Of a stretch of DNA of 64,000 nt, positions 34,498 through 41,578 are shown in pieces. This DNA comes from Actinoplanes sichuanensis (GTDB lineage Bacteria > Actinomycetota > Actinomycetes > Mycobacteriales > Micromonosporaceae), in the NCBI RefSeq assembly GCF_033097365.1, contig NZ_AP028461.1, positions 8,494,001-8,558,000 on the forward strand, in the 5' to 3' direction. Position 1 is the stretch's first letter; every line of letters starts with the position of its first letter. The notes under the pieces are model-generated. The model searched no databases and was not told the DNA's origin. It was given only the letters and a program-made list of their open reading frames with translations. The position numbers were made by a program, and so were the translations under genes.

Positions 34498-35520
34498 ATG
34501 GCTGGCTCAACGCCGATCGGGCTCGACATCGGCTCGTCCTCCATCCGGGCCGTGGAAGTCCGCCGCAACAAGGACGACTACACGCTCATCAACTTCGGCC
34601 AGTTCCCGCTGGAGCCGGGTACCGTCTCGGCCGGCGTCGTGCAGGAGCCGGGCACCGTCACCAACGCGCTCAAGCAACTCTGGGCGGCCTCCAAGTTCGG
34701 CAGCAAGAGGGTCACCCTCGCGGTCACCAACCCGCAGCTGGTGGTCCGCGAGACCTCGGTGGCGAACCTGCCGCAGAGCCAGATGCGCCAGGCCCTGCCG
34801 TTCCAGGTGAAGGAGCAGCTCCCGCTCGCGGTCGAGCGCTCCCTGCTGGCCTTCTACCCGCTGGAGCAGCCGGGCGACAACCCGACCGTTCGCGGCCTGC
34901 TGATCGCCATGCCCAAGGACGCGGTGCTCGCCCTGGTCCAGGCGGTCCAGAAGGCCGGCCTCAAGGTGGTCGGCGTCGACCTGGCCTCGTTCGCCATGCT
35001 GCGCTCGGCGTCCCGGCTGGACGCGCAGGTCGAGGCGATCGTGGACATCGGCGCGAACATCACCAGCGTGGTGGTGCACGCGGACGGCGAGCCGCTGTTC
35101 GTCCGTACCCTCCCCCGGGGTGGTTCGGAGATCACCGAGAACATCGCGACCCGCCTGGGCCTGCCGACCGCCGAGGCCGAGGCCCTCAAGTGCCGATACG
35201 GCCTGCACGGCGACGGCAACCCGGACACGGTGGCCGCTCTGGTCGACGCGGTCCGCCCGCTCTCCAGCGAGCTGCGCAGCTCGTTCACCTACCTGGCCTC
35301 GGGCGAGCGCCAGAAGCAGGTCACCCGGATCTCGCTCTGCGGCGGCAGTGCCCTGATGCCCGGCCTCGCCGAGCACCTCCAGGAGCAGCTCGGCGTCGCG
35401 GTGATGTACGCCGACAACGCCTCCCGCCTGCGGGACACACGCAAGGCCCGGGAGCGTGGGTTCGACAGTTTCGTGCCGTCGGCAGCGGTGTCGATCGGCC
35501 TCACCCTCGGAGCCTCCTGA
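34498..35520 (+). CDS. pilM: Type IV pilus assembly actin-like ATPase PilM
   Basis: 340 aa actin/FtsA-like fold: TPIGLDIGSSSIRAVEVRR (phosphate 1), EAIVDIGANITSVVVH (phosphate 2) and ISLCGGSALMPGLAEHL (adenosine motif). It binds the N-terminus of PilN on the cytoplasmic side to link the assembly platform to the motor. Its TGA overlaps the pilN ATG. Confidence 0.94.
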   Translation: MAGSTPIGLDIGSSSIRAVEVRRNKDDYTLINFGQFPLEPGTVSAGVVQEPGTVTNALKQLWAASKFGSKRVTLAVTNPQLVVRETSVANLPQSQMRQALPFQVKEQLPLAVERSLLAFYPLEQPGDNPTVRGLLIAMPKDAVLALVQAVQKAGLKVVGVDLASFAMLRSASRLDAQVEAIVDIGANITSVVVHADGEPLFVRTLPRGGSEITENIATRLGLPTAEAEALKCRYGLHGDGNPDTVAALVDAVRPLSSELRSSFTYLASGERQKQVTRISLCGGSALMPGLAEHLQEQLGVAVMYADNASRLRDTRKARERGFDSFVPSAAVSIGLTLGAS

Positions 35521-36215
35521 TGACCACGACCGCACTGATGCCCGTGGACCCCACGGTCTCGCCGCAGCAGGCGGCCCGGGTCCTCTCCATCCGCGCCGAC
35601 CTGCTGCCCCAGGAGATCCGGGACAGCCGGCGCTCCCGGCGGGTCCGCTCGCTGATCGCGTTCGTGGTGCTGCTCGTCGTGGCCGGCCTCGGCGTCTGGT
35701 ACTGGCAGGCCACGCTCGACAAGCAGACCGCCGACCAGGAGTACGAGCAGATGTTCCAGACGCTCACCAAGACCCGGGCGGACCAGAAGACCTCCGAGCT
35801 GAAGACTCTCGTCGAGTATCAGGACGGCGGCAAGCTGCTGAACGCCGAGCTGGCCGCGGTCCTCGCCGATGACCTCTCCTGGACCAACCTGTTCAACCTG
35901 ATCCGGGACGAGGCCGAGGACGAGGACGTCACGCTCATCGAGCTCACCGCCGGTCTCGCGGCGGACTCGAACAGCAGCACGCCGACCAACTCGTCGGAGA
36001 TCGGCACCCTGACCATCACCGGTGTGGCCGAGAACAAGAAGGTCGTCGCCGACTTCGTGAACCGGCTGGGCTCCCTCGAACTCGTGACGAACCCGTTCGT
36101 CACGACCGTCTCCAAGCAGGACGACGGCAGCTACACGTTCGGGCTCACGGTGACCATCACCGACAAGGCACGCTGCGGCCGCTTCACCGAGGACTGCCCG
36201 AACGGAGGCAAGTGA
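35520..36215 (+). CDS. pilN: Type IV pilus assembly protein PilN
   Basis: 231 aa from the ATG at 35520, overlapping the pilM stop (TGATG). The cytoplasmic N-terminus has IRADLLPQEI, comparable to the INLLP motif that docks into PilM. One transmembrane helix (SLIAFVVLLVVAGLGVWYW) is followed by a coiled coil and a ferredoxin-like extracytoplasmic domain. The low-complexity stretch DSNSSTPTNSSE lies in a loop. Confidence 0.9.
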   Translation: MTTTALMPVDPTVSPQQAARVLSIRADLLPQEIRDSRRSRRVRSLIAFVVLLVVAGLGVWYWQATLDKQTADQEYEQMFQTLTKTRADQKTSELKTLVEYQDGGKLLNAELAAVLADDLSWTNLFNLIRDEAEDEDVTLIELTAGLAADSNSSTPTNSSEIGTLTITGVAENKKVVADFVNRLGSLELVTNPFVTTVSKQDDGSYTFGLTVTITDKARCGRFTEDCPNGGK

Positions 36216-36799
36216 TGACCACACGACGCGTCGACCAGATCTGGCTCTTCGGTGGCCTGACCCTCGTCGTCCTGTTCGTGGTGGGCGGCTGGTTCATGAT
36301 GGTCAAGCCGCTGTACAACCAGCGGGACAGTGTGCAGGCCGACACCGCCGAGACGCAGACCCAGCTGATCACCGAGCAGAAGCGGCTCACCGTACTCAAG
36401 ACCGAGCTGAAGAAGATCGACCAGTACAAGGCCGATCTGACCACCGCTCAGCAGGCGCTGCCGCCGCACGACACCACCAACAAGATCCCGGAGTTCCTGA
36501 AGCAGCTGCAGTCGCTCGGCCTCAAGTACGACGTCGAGGTCAGTGGTTACGCCGCTTCCGGCGAGGAGCCGTCGACCACCACGCCGGCGGTGACCGAGCT
36601 GCCGATCACCCTCAACATCGAGGGCACGGTCGACAACATCATGAAGCTGGTCAAGCACCTGCAGACCGAGCAGCCCCGGGCCCTGCTGATCGAGAACGCC
36701 AAGCTGGTCATCGACAGCGAGACGCCGGTGCAGTCTCAGCTGTCACTCACTCTCAACGCCTTCATCACCGCGACCGACACGGCCACCGTCAAATCCTGA
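36215..36799 (+). CDS. pilO: Type IV pilus assembly protein PilO
   Basis: 194 aa. ATG at 36215 overlaps the pilN TGA as TGATG; a GTG three bases upstream is also possible. One transmembrane helix (FGGLTLVVLFVVGGWFMMV), a long coiled coil (residues about 40-85) and a C-terminal domain (ITLNIEGTVDNIMKLVKHLQ) of PilO type. It pairs with PilN. No pilP or pilQ follows, as expected where there is no outer membrane. Confidence 0.9.
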   Translation: MTTRRVDQIWLFGGLTLVVLFVVGGWFMMVKPLYNQRDSVQADTAETQTQLITEQKRLTVLKTELKKIDQYKADLTTAQQALPPHDTTNKIPEFLKQLQSLGLKYDVEVSGYAASGEEPSTTTPAVTELPITLNIEGTVDNIMKLVKHLQTEQPRALLIENAKLVIDSETPVQSQLSLTLNAFITATDTATVKS

Positions 36800-36810
36800 T
36801 CCGATCTCGT

Positions 36811-36849
36811 ACGGAAGGCCCCTGTTCCTTGTGGACAGGGGCCTTCCGT
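36811..36849 (+). terminator. Terminator of the pil cluster
   Basis: Perfect 15-bp inverted repeat, arms 36811-36825 and 36835-36849, loop 9, located 11 bp past the pilO stop. Confidence 0.85.
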
Positions 36850-36932
36850 CGCTCCCGGCCCGCACCCGAACCGCACTCGTCGACCCTCCGGCTCCCGCCG
36901 ATCGGTCGAGTACACAAGGAAGGAAGCCCTCG

Positions 36933-37319
36933 ATGAACCAGAACCTGATCCTGATCGCCGACGACGACAGCGACGTGCGCGACCTTCTCTCGGTGACCCT
37001 GGAGGCGGCGGGCTACCGTGCGCTCGGCGCCAAGGACGGCAACACCGCGGCCCGCATCCTGACCGTCGCCAAGCCGGTCGGCATGATCACCGACGTGCGG
37101 ATGCCGGCCATGAACGGCATGGAGCTGTGCCAGCTGGCCCGCAGCAACCCGGCGATCCGCGACATGGCGATCCTGATGGTCTCCGGCAACAGTCACACCT
37201 ACGACGTCGACGCCGGCCTGGGCGCGGGCGCCGACGGTTACCTGTCGAAGCCGCTCTCCCCGCGTGACCTGGTCGCTCAGATGCAGACCCTGATCAACAA
37301 GCGGCACTTGGGCGGCTGA
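36933..37319 (+). CDS. Stand-alone response-regulator receiver (CheY-like)
   Basis: 128 aa single REC domain, start ATG 36933 after GGAAGGA. ILIADDDSDVRDLL holds the acidic Mg pocket, MITDVRMPAMNGMELC the phospho-acceptor Asp, ILMVSGNS the switch Ser, and GYLSKPLSPRDLV the conserved Lys. No output domain, so it must act by protein contact. It sits just after the pil terminator and may steer pilus function, as PilG/PilH-like proteins do elsewhere; that link is inference from position. No histidine kinase is nearby. Confidence 0.9.
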   Translation: MNQNLILIADDDSDVRDLLSVTLEAAGYRALGAKDGNTAARILTVAKPVGMITDVRMPAMNGMELCQLARSNPAIRDMAILMVSGNSHTYDVDAGLGAGADGYLSKPLSPRDLVAQMQTLINKRHLGG

Positions 37320-37420
37320 CGCCGGACAGACCGTCCTGACACGACCAGTTTGCTGTGTGATTCCTATGGATCGCCGCCAAACCCTCGCATCTGCCCGAAA
37401 CGACGGTTATCGTTACCTCC

Positions 37421-37454
37421 GGCCCGTGTCGCTCCCCCCGTAGCGGCGCGGGCC
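37421..37454 (+). terminator. Possible terminator after receiver gene
   Basis: 13-bp stem, arms 37421-37433 and 37442-37454, with two U-G wobbles that pair only in the plus-strand RNA. About 100 bp past the receiver stop. Confidence 0.45.
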
Positions 37455-37518
37455 CCAAACTCTCCCTGAGCTCGGTGCCCGGCACCTTGAGCGCTGTGAC
37501 ATCCATCAAGGACGCAAA

Positions 37519-37548
37519 AAAACGCCCGGACCGAAGTCCGGGCGTTTT
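37519..37548 (-). terminator. Terminator of tRNA-Ala
   Basis: Perfect 13-bp inverted repeat AAAACGCCCGGAC / GTCCGGGCGTTTT with a CGAA loop. On the minus strand it lies 9 bp beyond the tRNA and is followed by a run of seven T. Classical intrinsic terminator. Confidence 0.9.
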
Positions 37549-37556
37549 CGTAAGGG

Positions 37557-37629
37557 TGGAGCTGAGGGGACTCGAACCCCTGACCCCCACACTGCCAGTG
37601 TGGTGCGCTACCAGCTGCGCCACAGCCCC
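37557..37629 (-). tRNA. tRNA-Ala (anticodon GGC)
   Basis: Full cloverleaf on the minus strand: acceptor GGGGCTG pairs with CAGCTCC, D arm GGCGCAGCTGGTAGCGC, anticodon arm CCACA-CTGGCAG-TGTGG with GGC at positions 34-36, and T arm with GGTTCGAGTCC. Discriminator A; the CCA end is not encoded. No integrase or split att copy is nearby. Confidence 0.95.
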
Positions 37630-37720
37630 TTACTAACTGCTTGTACTGCTTTGTCCCCGGTGTTCCCTGGGCACGCTGGAAATACTACACACCCCCGCAC
37701 CCCCCTTTGCGGCACCCCCC

Positions 37721-38314
37721 TCAGTTCAGCGAGACATCCGGGGGGAAGTGGGCCACCGCGGCCAGGATGTCGCCCTGGCGTCGCAGCACCATCGCCCAGA
37801 GATCATCCGGGCGCTCGACGAACGGGTCGCCGGGCAGCGCGTCGAAGACGAACCAGGAGCCGGACGCGATCTCGTCCTCCAACTGGCCGGCCGACCAGCC
37901 CGAGTAGCCGGCGAAGACCCGGATGCCGGCGACGCTCTCCCGCATCCGCTCCGGGTCGGCGGAGAGGTCGAGGGTGCCGAGCGCGCCGCTGACCGGGTGG
38001 AAACCGGACAGCCGCTTCTTCACCTCGGGTTTGGTCCGGGCCAGGCAGATCGCCGACTCGGGCTGCACCGGGCCGCCCTCGAACAGGACCGCGGGGTCAC
38101 CGGCGAGCTCCCCCCAGGTGCCGAGGACCTCGGCGACCGGGACCTCGGTCGCACGGTTCAGCACGACCCCGAGCGCGCCGCCCGTCTCATGGGCCACCAG
38201 CAACACGACCGTACGGTCGAAGTTGGGGTCCTTGAGGGTGGGCGTGGCGACGAGCAGCTGACCGGTCATCGACTCCACCGACCGGCCTCCGATCCGCTGC
38301 TGCTCACCGAACAC
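37721..38314 (-). CDS. YqgE/AlgH family protein (DUF179)
   Basis: 197 aa from GTG 38314; an internal ATG at 38269 (before TGQLLVATPTL) with GGTGGAG just upstream is an equally likely start and gives 182 aa. Conserved blocks: GQLLVATPTLKDPNFDRTVVLLVAH, GALGVVLNRATEVPV, LFEGGPVQPES and VFAGYSGWSAGQLEDEI. Compact cytoplasmic protein of unknown biochemical role, linked to transcription regulation of alginate in pseudomonads. Divergent from mtnP. Confidence 0.9.
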   Translation of the reverse strand: MFGEQQRIGGRSVESMTGQLLVATPTLKDPNFDRTVVLLVAHETGGALGVVLNRATEVPVAEVLGTWGELAGDPAVLFEGGPVQPESAICLARTKPEVKKRLSGFHPVSGALGTLDLSADPERMRESVAGIRVFAGYSGWSAGQLEDEIASGSWFVFDALPGDPFVERPDDLWAMVLRRQGDILAAVAHFPPDVSLN

Positions 38315-38379
38315 CTGTTTACCGCCGTCCGCTCGACGTAGCCATGCTCAGCACATTAGCTTGGGTTTCCGGCCATGGA

Positions 38380-38385
38380 TAAGGT
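38380..38385 (+). promoter_or_regulatory. -10 box of leaderless mtnP
   Basis: TAAGGT followed by six bases and the ATG at 38392; no Shine-Dalgarno. TTAGCT 18 bases upstream is a weak -35 candidate. Confidence 0.5.
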
Positions 38386-38391
38386 CTGGAC

Positions 38392-39186
38392 ATGAACCCG
38401 CCACCTACGGCAGCAGAGATCGGCGTCATCGGCGGATCGGGGCTGTATGCGCTCCTCGACAACGCCACCGAACACGAGGTCGAGACCCCGTACGGTTCGC
38501 CATCGGACCGGATCACGGTGGCCGAGGTCGGTGGGCGCCGGGTGGCGTTCCTGCCCCGGCACGGCCGTGACCACCGGTTTCCCCCGCACAAGATTCCCTA
38601 TCGGGCCAATCTGTGGGCGCTGCGCTCCCTCGGCGTCCAGCAGATCATCGCCCCGTGCGCGGTCGGCGGCCTGCGCCCTGAGCTGGGTCCGGGCACGTTC
38701 GTGGTTCCGGACCAGCTGATCGACCGCACGAGCGGCCGTGAGCAGACGTTCTACGACTCGGGGGCGGTGCACGTGTCGTTCGCCGACCCGTACTGTCCGG
38801 TGGGCCGGGCCGCGGTGCTGGATTCCGCCGAGCGGGTGAGTGCCGTCGACGGCGGCACCATGGTCGTGGTCGAGGGCCCGCGCTTCTCGACCCGGGCCGA
38901 GTCCCGCTGGTTCGCCTCGATCGGCGGCACGATCGTGAACATGACAGGTCACCCGGAAGCGGTCCTGGCGCGTGAGCTGGCGCTCTGCTACACGGCGATC
39001 GCCCTGGTCACCGATCTGGACGCGGGTGTCGAGGGCGAGCATGGCGTCACCCAGGACGAGGTCTTCTCGGTCTTCGCCGAGAACACCGCCCGCCTCCGCG
39101 ACGTCCTTCTCGATGCGGTGGTCAAGCTCCCGGCCGAGCGTTCCTGCCCCTGCAAGGACGCCCTGGCGGGCATCAAACTCCCTTAG
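38392..39186 (+). CDS. mtnP: S-methyl-5'-thioadenosine phosphorylase
   Basis: 264 aa. EIGVIGGSGLYALLD is the phosphate-binding start, FLPRHGRDHRFPPHKIPYRANLWAL and APCAVGGLRPELGPGTFVVPDQLIDRT are the family signatures, and VVVEGPRFSTRAESRWF, NMTGHPEAVLARELALCY and VTDLDAGVEG complete the purine-nucleoside-phosphorylase-2 fold. It cleaves methylthioadenosine with phosphate to adenine and methylthioribose-1-phosphate in the methionine salvage route. Apparently leaderless and monocistronic. Confidence 0.93.
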   Translation: MNPPPTAAEIGVIGGSGLYALLDNATEHEVETPYGSPSDRITVAEVGGRRVAFLPRHGRDHRFPPHKIPYRANLWALRSLGVQQIIAPCAVGGLRPELGPGTFVVPDQLIDRTSGREQTFYDSGAVHVSFADPYCPVGRAAVLDSAERVSAVDGGTMVVVEGPRFSTRAESRWFASIGGTIVNMTGHPEAVLARELALCYTAIALVTDLDAGVEGEHGVTQDEVFSVFAENTARLRDVLLDAVVKLPAERSCPCKDALAGIKLP

Positions 39187-39208
39187 TCGTACGGCTACCC
39201 GCACCGAT

Positions 39209-39250
39209 GCGGAGCTGAGGCCGAGGTGGGGAACCCGGTCTCAGCTCCGC
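39209..39250. terminator. Bidirectional hairpin between mtnP and esterase
   Basis: Perfect 11-bp arms GCGGAGCTGAG (39209-39219) and CTCAGCTCCGC (39240-39250) between two convergent genes. Confidence 0.7.
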
Positions 39251-39256
39251 GGCTCG

Positions 39257-40570
39257 TCAGACGACGGCGCAGTTCGCGCCGTTGAGCGTGAACGCGGTGG
39301 GCTCGGCCGCGCTGCCGGTGTGGGTGGCCTGGAAGCCGAAGGTCTGCGAGCCACCGGCCCCGATCGTGCCGTTGTAGGAGACGTTGGTGGCCGCGACCGC
39401 GCCGCTGGACGGGCTGACCGCGGCGTTCCAGGCGTTGGTCACGGTCTGCCCGGCGGGCAGGGTGAATCGCAGAGTCCAGCCGTTGACCGTGGCCGTTCCG
39501 GTGTTGGTCACGGTGACCGACGCGGTGAAGCCGGTGTTCCAGGAGTTGACCGTGTAACCGACCCGGCAGCCACCGGTCGGGGCCGGCGACGACGGGGCGG
39601 GCGAGGACGGGCCGGGTGACGACGGGGCCGGTGAGGACGGCGACGGCGTGGTGGTGTCCAGTCCCAGGAAGTGCACGGCCGCCGCCGCGTCGACCGGGAG
39701 GTTGTGGCTGACCCCGTTCATGCTGATCGCCTCGACCGGGGCGGTGTCACCGGTTCCGCCGTACCGGGTCCGGGTGTATCCGCTCTGTGGGGTGTCGGTG
39801 TTCGACGGTGTCTGGCTGAGGCCGTGCACGTTGGTCCACTGGTCGATCTGCTCACCGAAGTTGGGGTAGCGCAGGATCTCGTCGTTCGTGCCGTGCCAGG
39901 TCTGCATGCGCGGGCGGCGGCCGCTGTATCCCGGGTAGGCGTTGCGGACCAGGTCGCCCCACTGCTGCGGGGTCTTGGTGACCAGGCCGTTGGCGCAGTC
40001 ACTGTTCCACTCGGAGCCGTTGGTGGTGGCGAAGCAGCCGAACGGCACGCCGGCGAAGGCCGACCCGGCGCTGAACACGTCGGGGTAGAGCCCCAGCAGC
40101 ACGTTTGTCATCATCGCGCCGCTGGAGACGCCGGTGGCCACGATCCGGTCCGCGTCGACCGGGTACCGGGCCCGCACGTAGTCGATCATCGACTTGATGC
40201 CGACCGGGTCGCTGCCGCCGTCCCGGGTCAGCGCCTGCGGGGAGGCGACGTCGAAGCATTGGCTGCTCCGGGTCACCGACGGGTAGACGACGATGTAGCC
40301 GTAGCGGTCGGCGAGCGCGGCGAACTGGGATCCGCTGTAGAAGGCGGGCCCGGTGCCGGTGCAGTAGTGGACGGCCACGAGCAGACCCGGCCGGGGCGCC
40401 AGGTTGTCCGGGACGTAGAGGTACATCCGCAGGTTGCTCGGGTTGGTACCGAAGCCGGTGACCTCGGTCAGCGCGGCCGCGGAGGCGGGTTGTGGGAGGG
40501 CGACGGCGGCCACCGCGGTCGCCGCCAGCATGGCGACGGCGGCCAGCAGGGCCTTCACTTTCGATCTCAT
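39257..40570 (-). CDS. Secreted CE1 esterase (PHB-depolymerase/acetylxylan-esterase type) with C-terminal CBM2
   Basis: 437 aa from ATG 40570, after AAGGA. Signal peptide MRSKVKALLAAVAMLAATAV ending ASA/A. Catalytic domain about 40-305: nucleophile in ATGVSSGAMMTNVLLG, Asp in WHGTNDEILRYPNF, His in NGVSHNLPVD. A Pro/Ser linker (PSSPAPSSPGPSSPAPS) leads to a CBM2 cellulose-binding module (CRVGYTVNSWNTGFTASVTVTN to FTLNGANCAVV), with a Cys pair at its ends. Likely releases acetyl or feruloyl groups from plant polysaccharide. Divergent from the lytic-transglycosylase-like gene. Confidence 0.9.
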   Translation of the reverse strand: MRSKVKALLAAVAMLAATAVAAVALPQPASAAALTEVTGFGTNPSNLRMYLYVPDNLAPRPGLLVAVHYCTGTGPAFYSGSQFAALADRYGYIVVYPSVTRSSQCFDVASPQALTRDGGSDPVGIKSMIDYVRARYPVDADRIVATGVSSGAMMTNVLLGLYPDVFSAGSAFAGVPFGCFATTNGSEWNSDCANGLVTKTPQQWGDLVRNAYPGYSGRRPRMQTWHGTNDEILRYPNFGEQIDQWTNVHGLSQTPSNTDTPQSGYTRTRYGGTGDTAPVEAISMNGVSHNLPVDAAAAVHFLGLDTTTPSPSSPAPSSPGPSSPAPSSPAPTGGCRVGYTVNSWNTGFTASVTVTNTGTATVNGWTLRFTLPAGQTVTNAWNAAVSPSSGAVAATNVSYNGTIGAGGSQTFGFQATHTGSAAEPTAFTLNGANCAVV

Positions 40571-40823
40571 CGGGGATTCCTTGCGGGGATCGTGGGGACG
40601 GGTCGTTCCGGCACGGAGGCGGCCCGGCTCCCCACATCGCCCCCGATCCAGAAGCATCGACAAGTATGTATTGGTGTCGTGGGTCACGCCAGCCCGTCCC
40701 ACCGAGGGGACATCAGCCGCACCGGCCCCACGCGTATGATCCGTGCCACCTCGCTGCACAGCGATCTGCCGCTGAATCGTCGTAACCCCCGAAGACGTTC
40801 CACGGCTGTCGAAGGGACCCCCG

Positions 40824-41516
40824 GTGACTCGACCGCAACGTTTCCAGGCCGTCGGCGCACGCGTCGCGTCGGTGACGCTCCTGCTGGCCGGCGTGGCCGG
40901 TGGTGTCGCGCTGGTGCGGCAGAGCGACGCCCGCGAGGAGTCGGCCGCCCAGGCCCACCAGGCGGTGCTCGCCGCCGAGCAGGCCACGGTGCAGCGCGAG
41001 GCGAAACACGCCGCCGACCGGGCGGCCCGGGCCGAGTCCGAGCGCACCGCCGCGCAGAAGGCGTCGACCATGGCGAAGACCGCCTCGGCGGACGCCCGCA
41101 AGCTCGAGGCCGCGCAGAAGCGGGACACCGCCGAGAAGAAGGCCGCCGCCGAGCGGGCCGCCCAGACCGGCCCGGTCCCCTACACCGGCACGATCCCGGC
41201 CTCCTGCCAGAGCTTCAGCGGCAGCCGCGAGATCGGCTGCGCCCTGATGATCAAGGCCGGTTTCGGGTTCGACGAGTTCTCCTGCCTGAACAAGCTGTGG
41301 GATCACGAGAGCGGCTGGAACTACAAGGCCACCAACCGCAGCTCCGGGGCGTACGGCATCCCGCAGGCCTACCCCGGTTCCAAGATGGGGCAGGTGGCCG
41401 ACGACTGGCGGATCAACCCGGCCACCCAGATCACCTGGGGGCTCGGCTACATCAAGGGCCGGTACGACTCGCCCTGCGGGGCCTGGAACCACTTCCAGAG
41501 CGCCGGCTCCTACTGA
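40824..41516 (+). CDS. Secreted lytic-transglycosylase-like protein with coiled coil
   Basis: 230 aa, GTG start after GAAGGGA. N-terminal signal or anchor helix (VASVTLLLAGVAGGVALV), then about 90 residues of Ala/Lys/Glu-rich coiled coil, then a C-terminal domain with LNKLWDHESGWNYKATN, SGAYGIPQAYPGSKM and NPATQITWGLGYIKGRY. This is the aggregation-promoting-factor/SLT-like domain with the catalytic Glu in HESGW. Probably cleaves or remodels peptidoglycan outside the membrane. Confidence 0.88.
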   Translation: MTRPQRFQAVGARVASVTLLLAGVAGGVALVRQSDAREESAAQAHQAVLAAEQATVQREAKHAADRAARAESERTAAQKASTMAKTASADARKLEAAQKRDTAEKKAAAERAAQTGPVPYTGTIPASCQSFSGSREIGCALMIKAGFGFDEFSCLNKLWDHESGWNYKATNRSSGAYGIPQAYPGSKMGQVADDWRINPATQITWGLGYIKGRYDSPCGAWNHFQSAGSY

Positions 41517-41534
41517 CCCGCTCCCGACACACGA

Positions 41535-41564
41535 ACGCCCCGGGCTCGTCGGAGCCCGGGGCGT
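41535..41564. terminator. 13-bp perfect hairpin
   Basis: ACGCCCCGGGCTC (41535-41547), loop GTCG, GAGCCCGGGGCGT (41552-41564). It lies between convergent genes, 19 bp after the lytic-transglycosylase-like stop, and is likely bidirectional. Confidence 0.85.
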
Positions 41565-41578
41565 CTTCGTACCGGTGG

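Noticed and set aside
37557..37629. tRNA-Ala as an attachment site for an integrated element
   Set aside because: No integrase, no duplicated tRNA 3' end in the window, and housekeeping genes on both sides.
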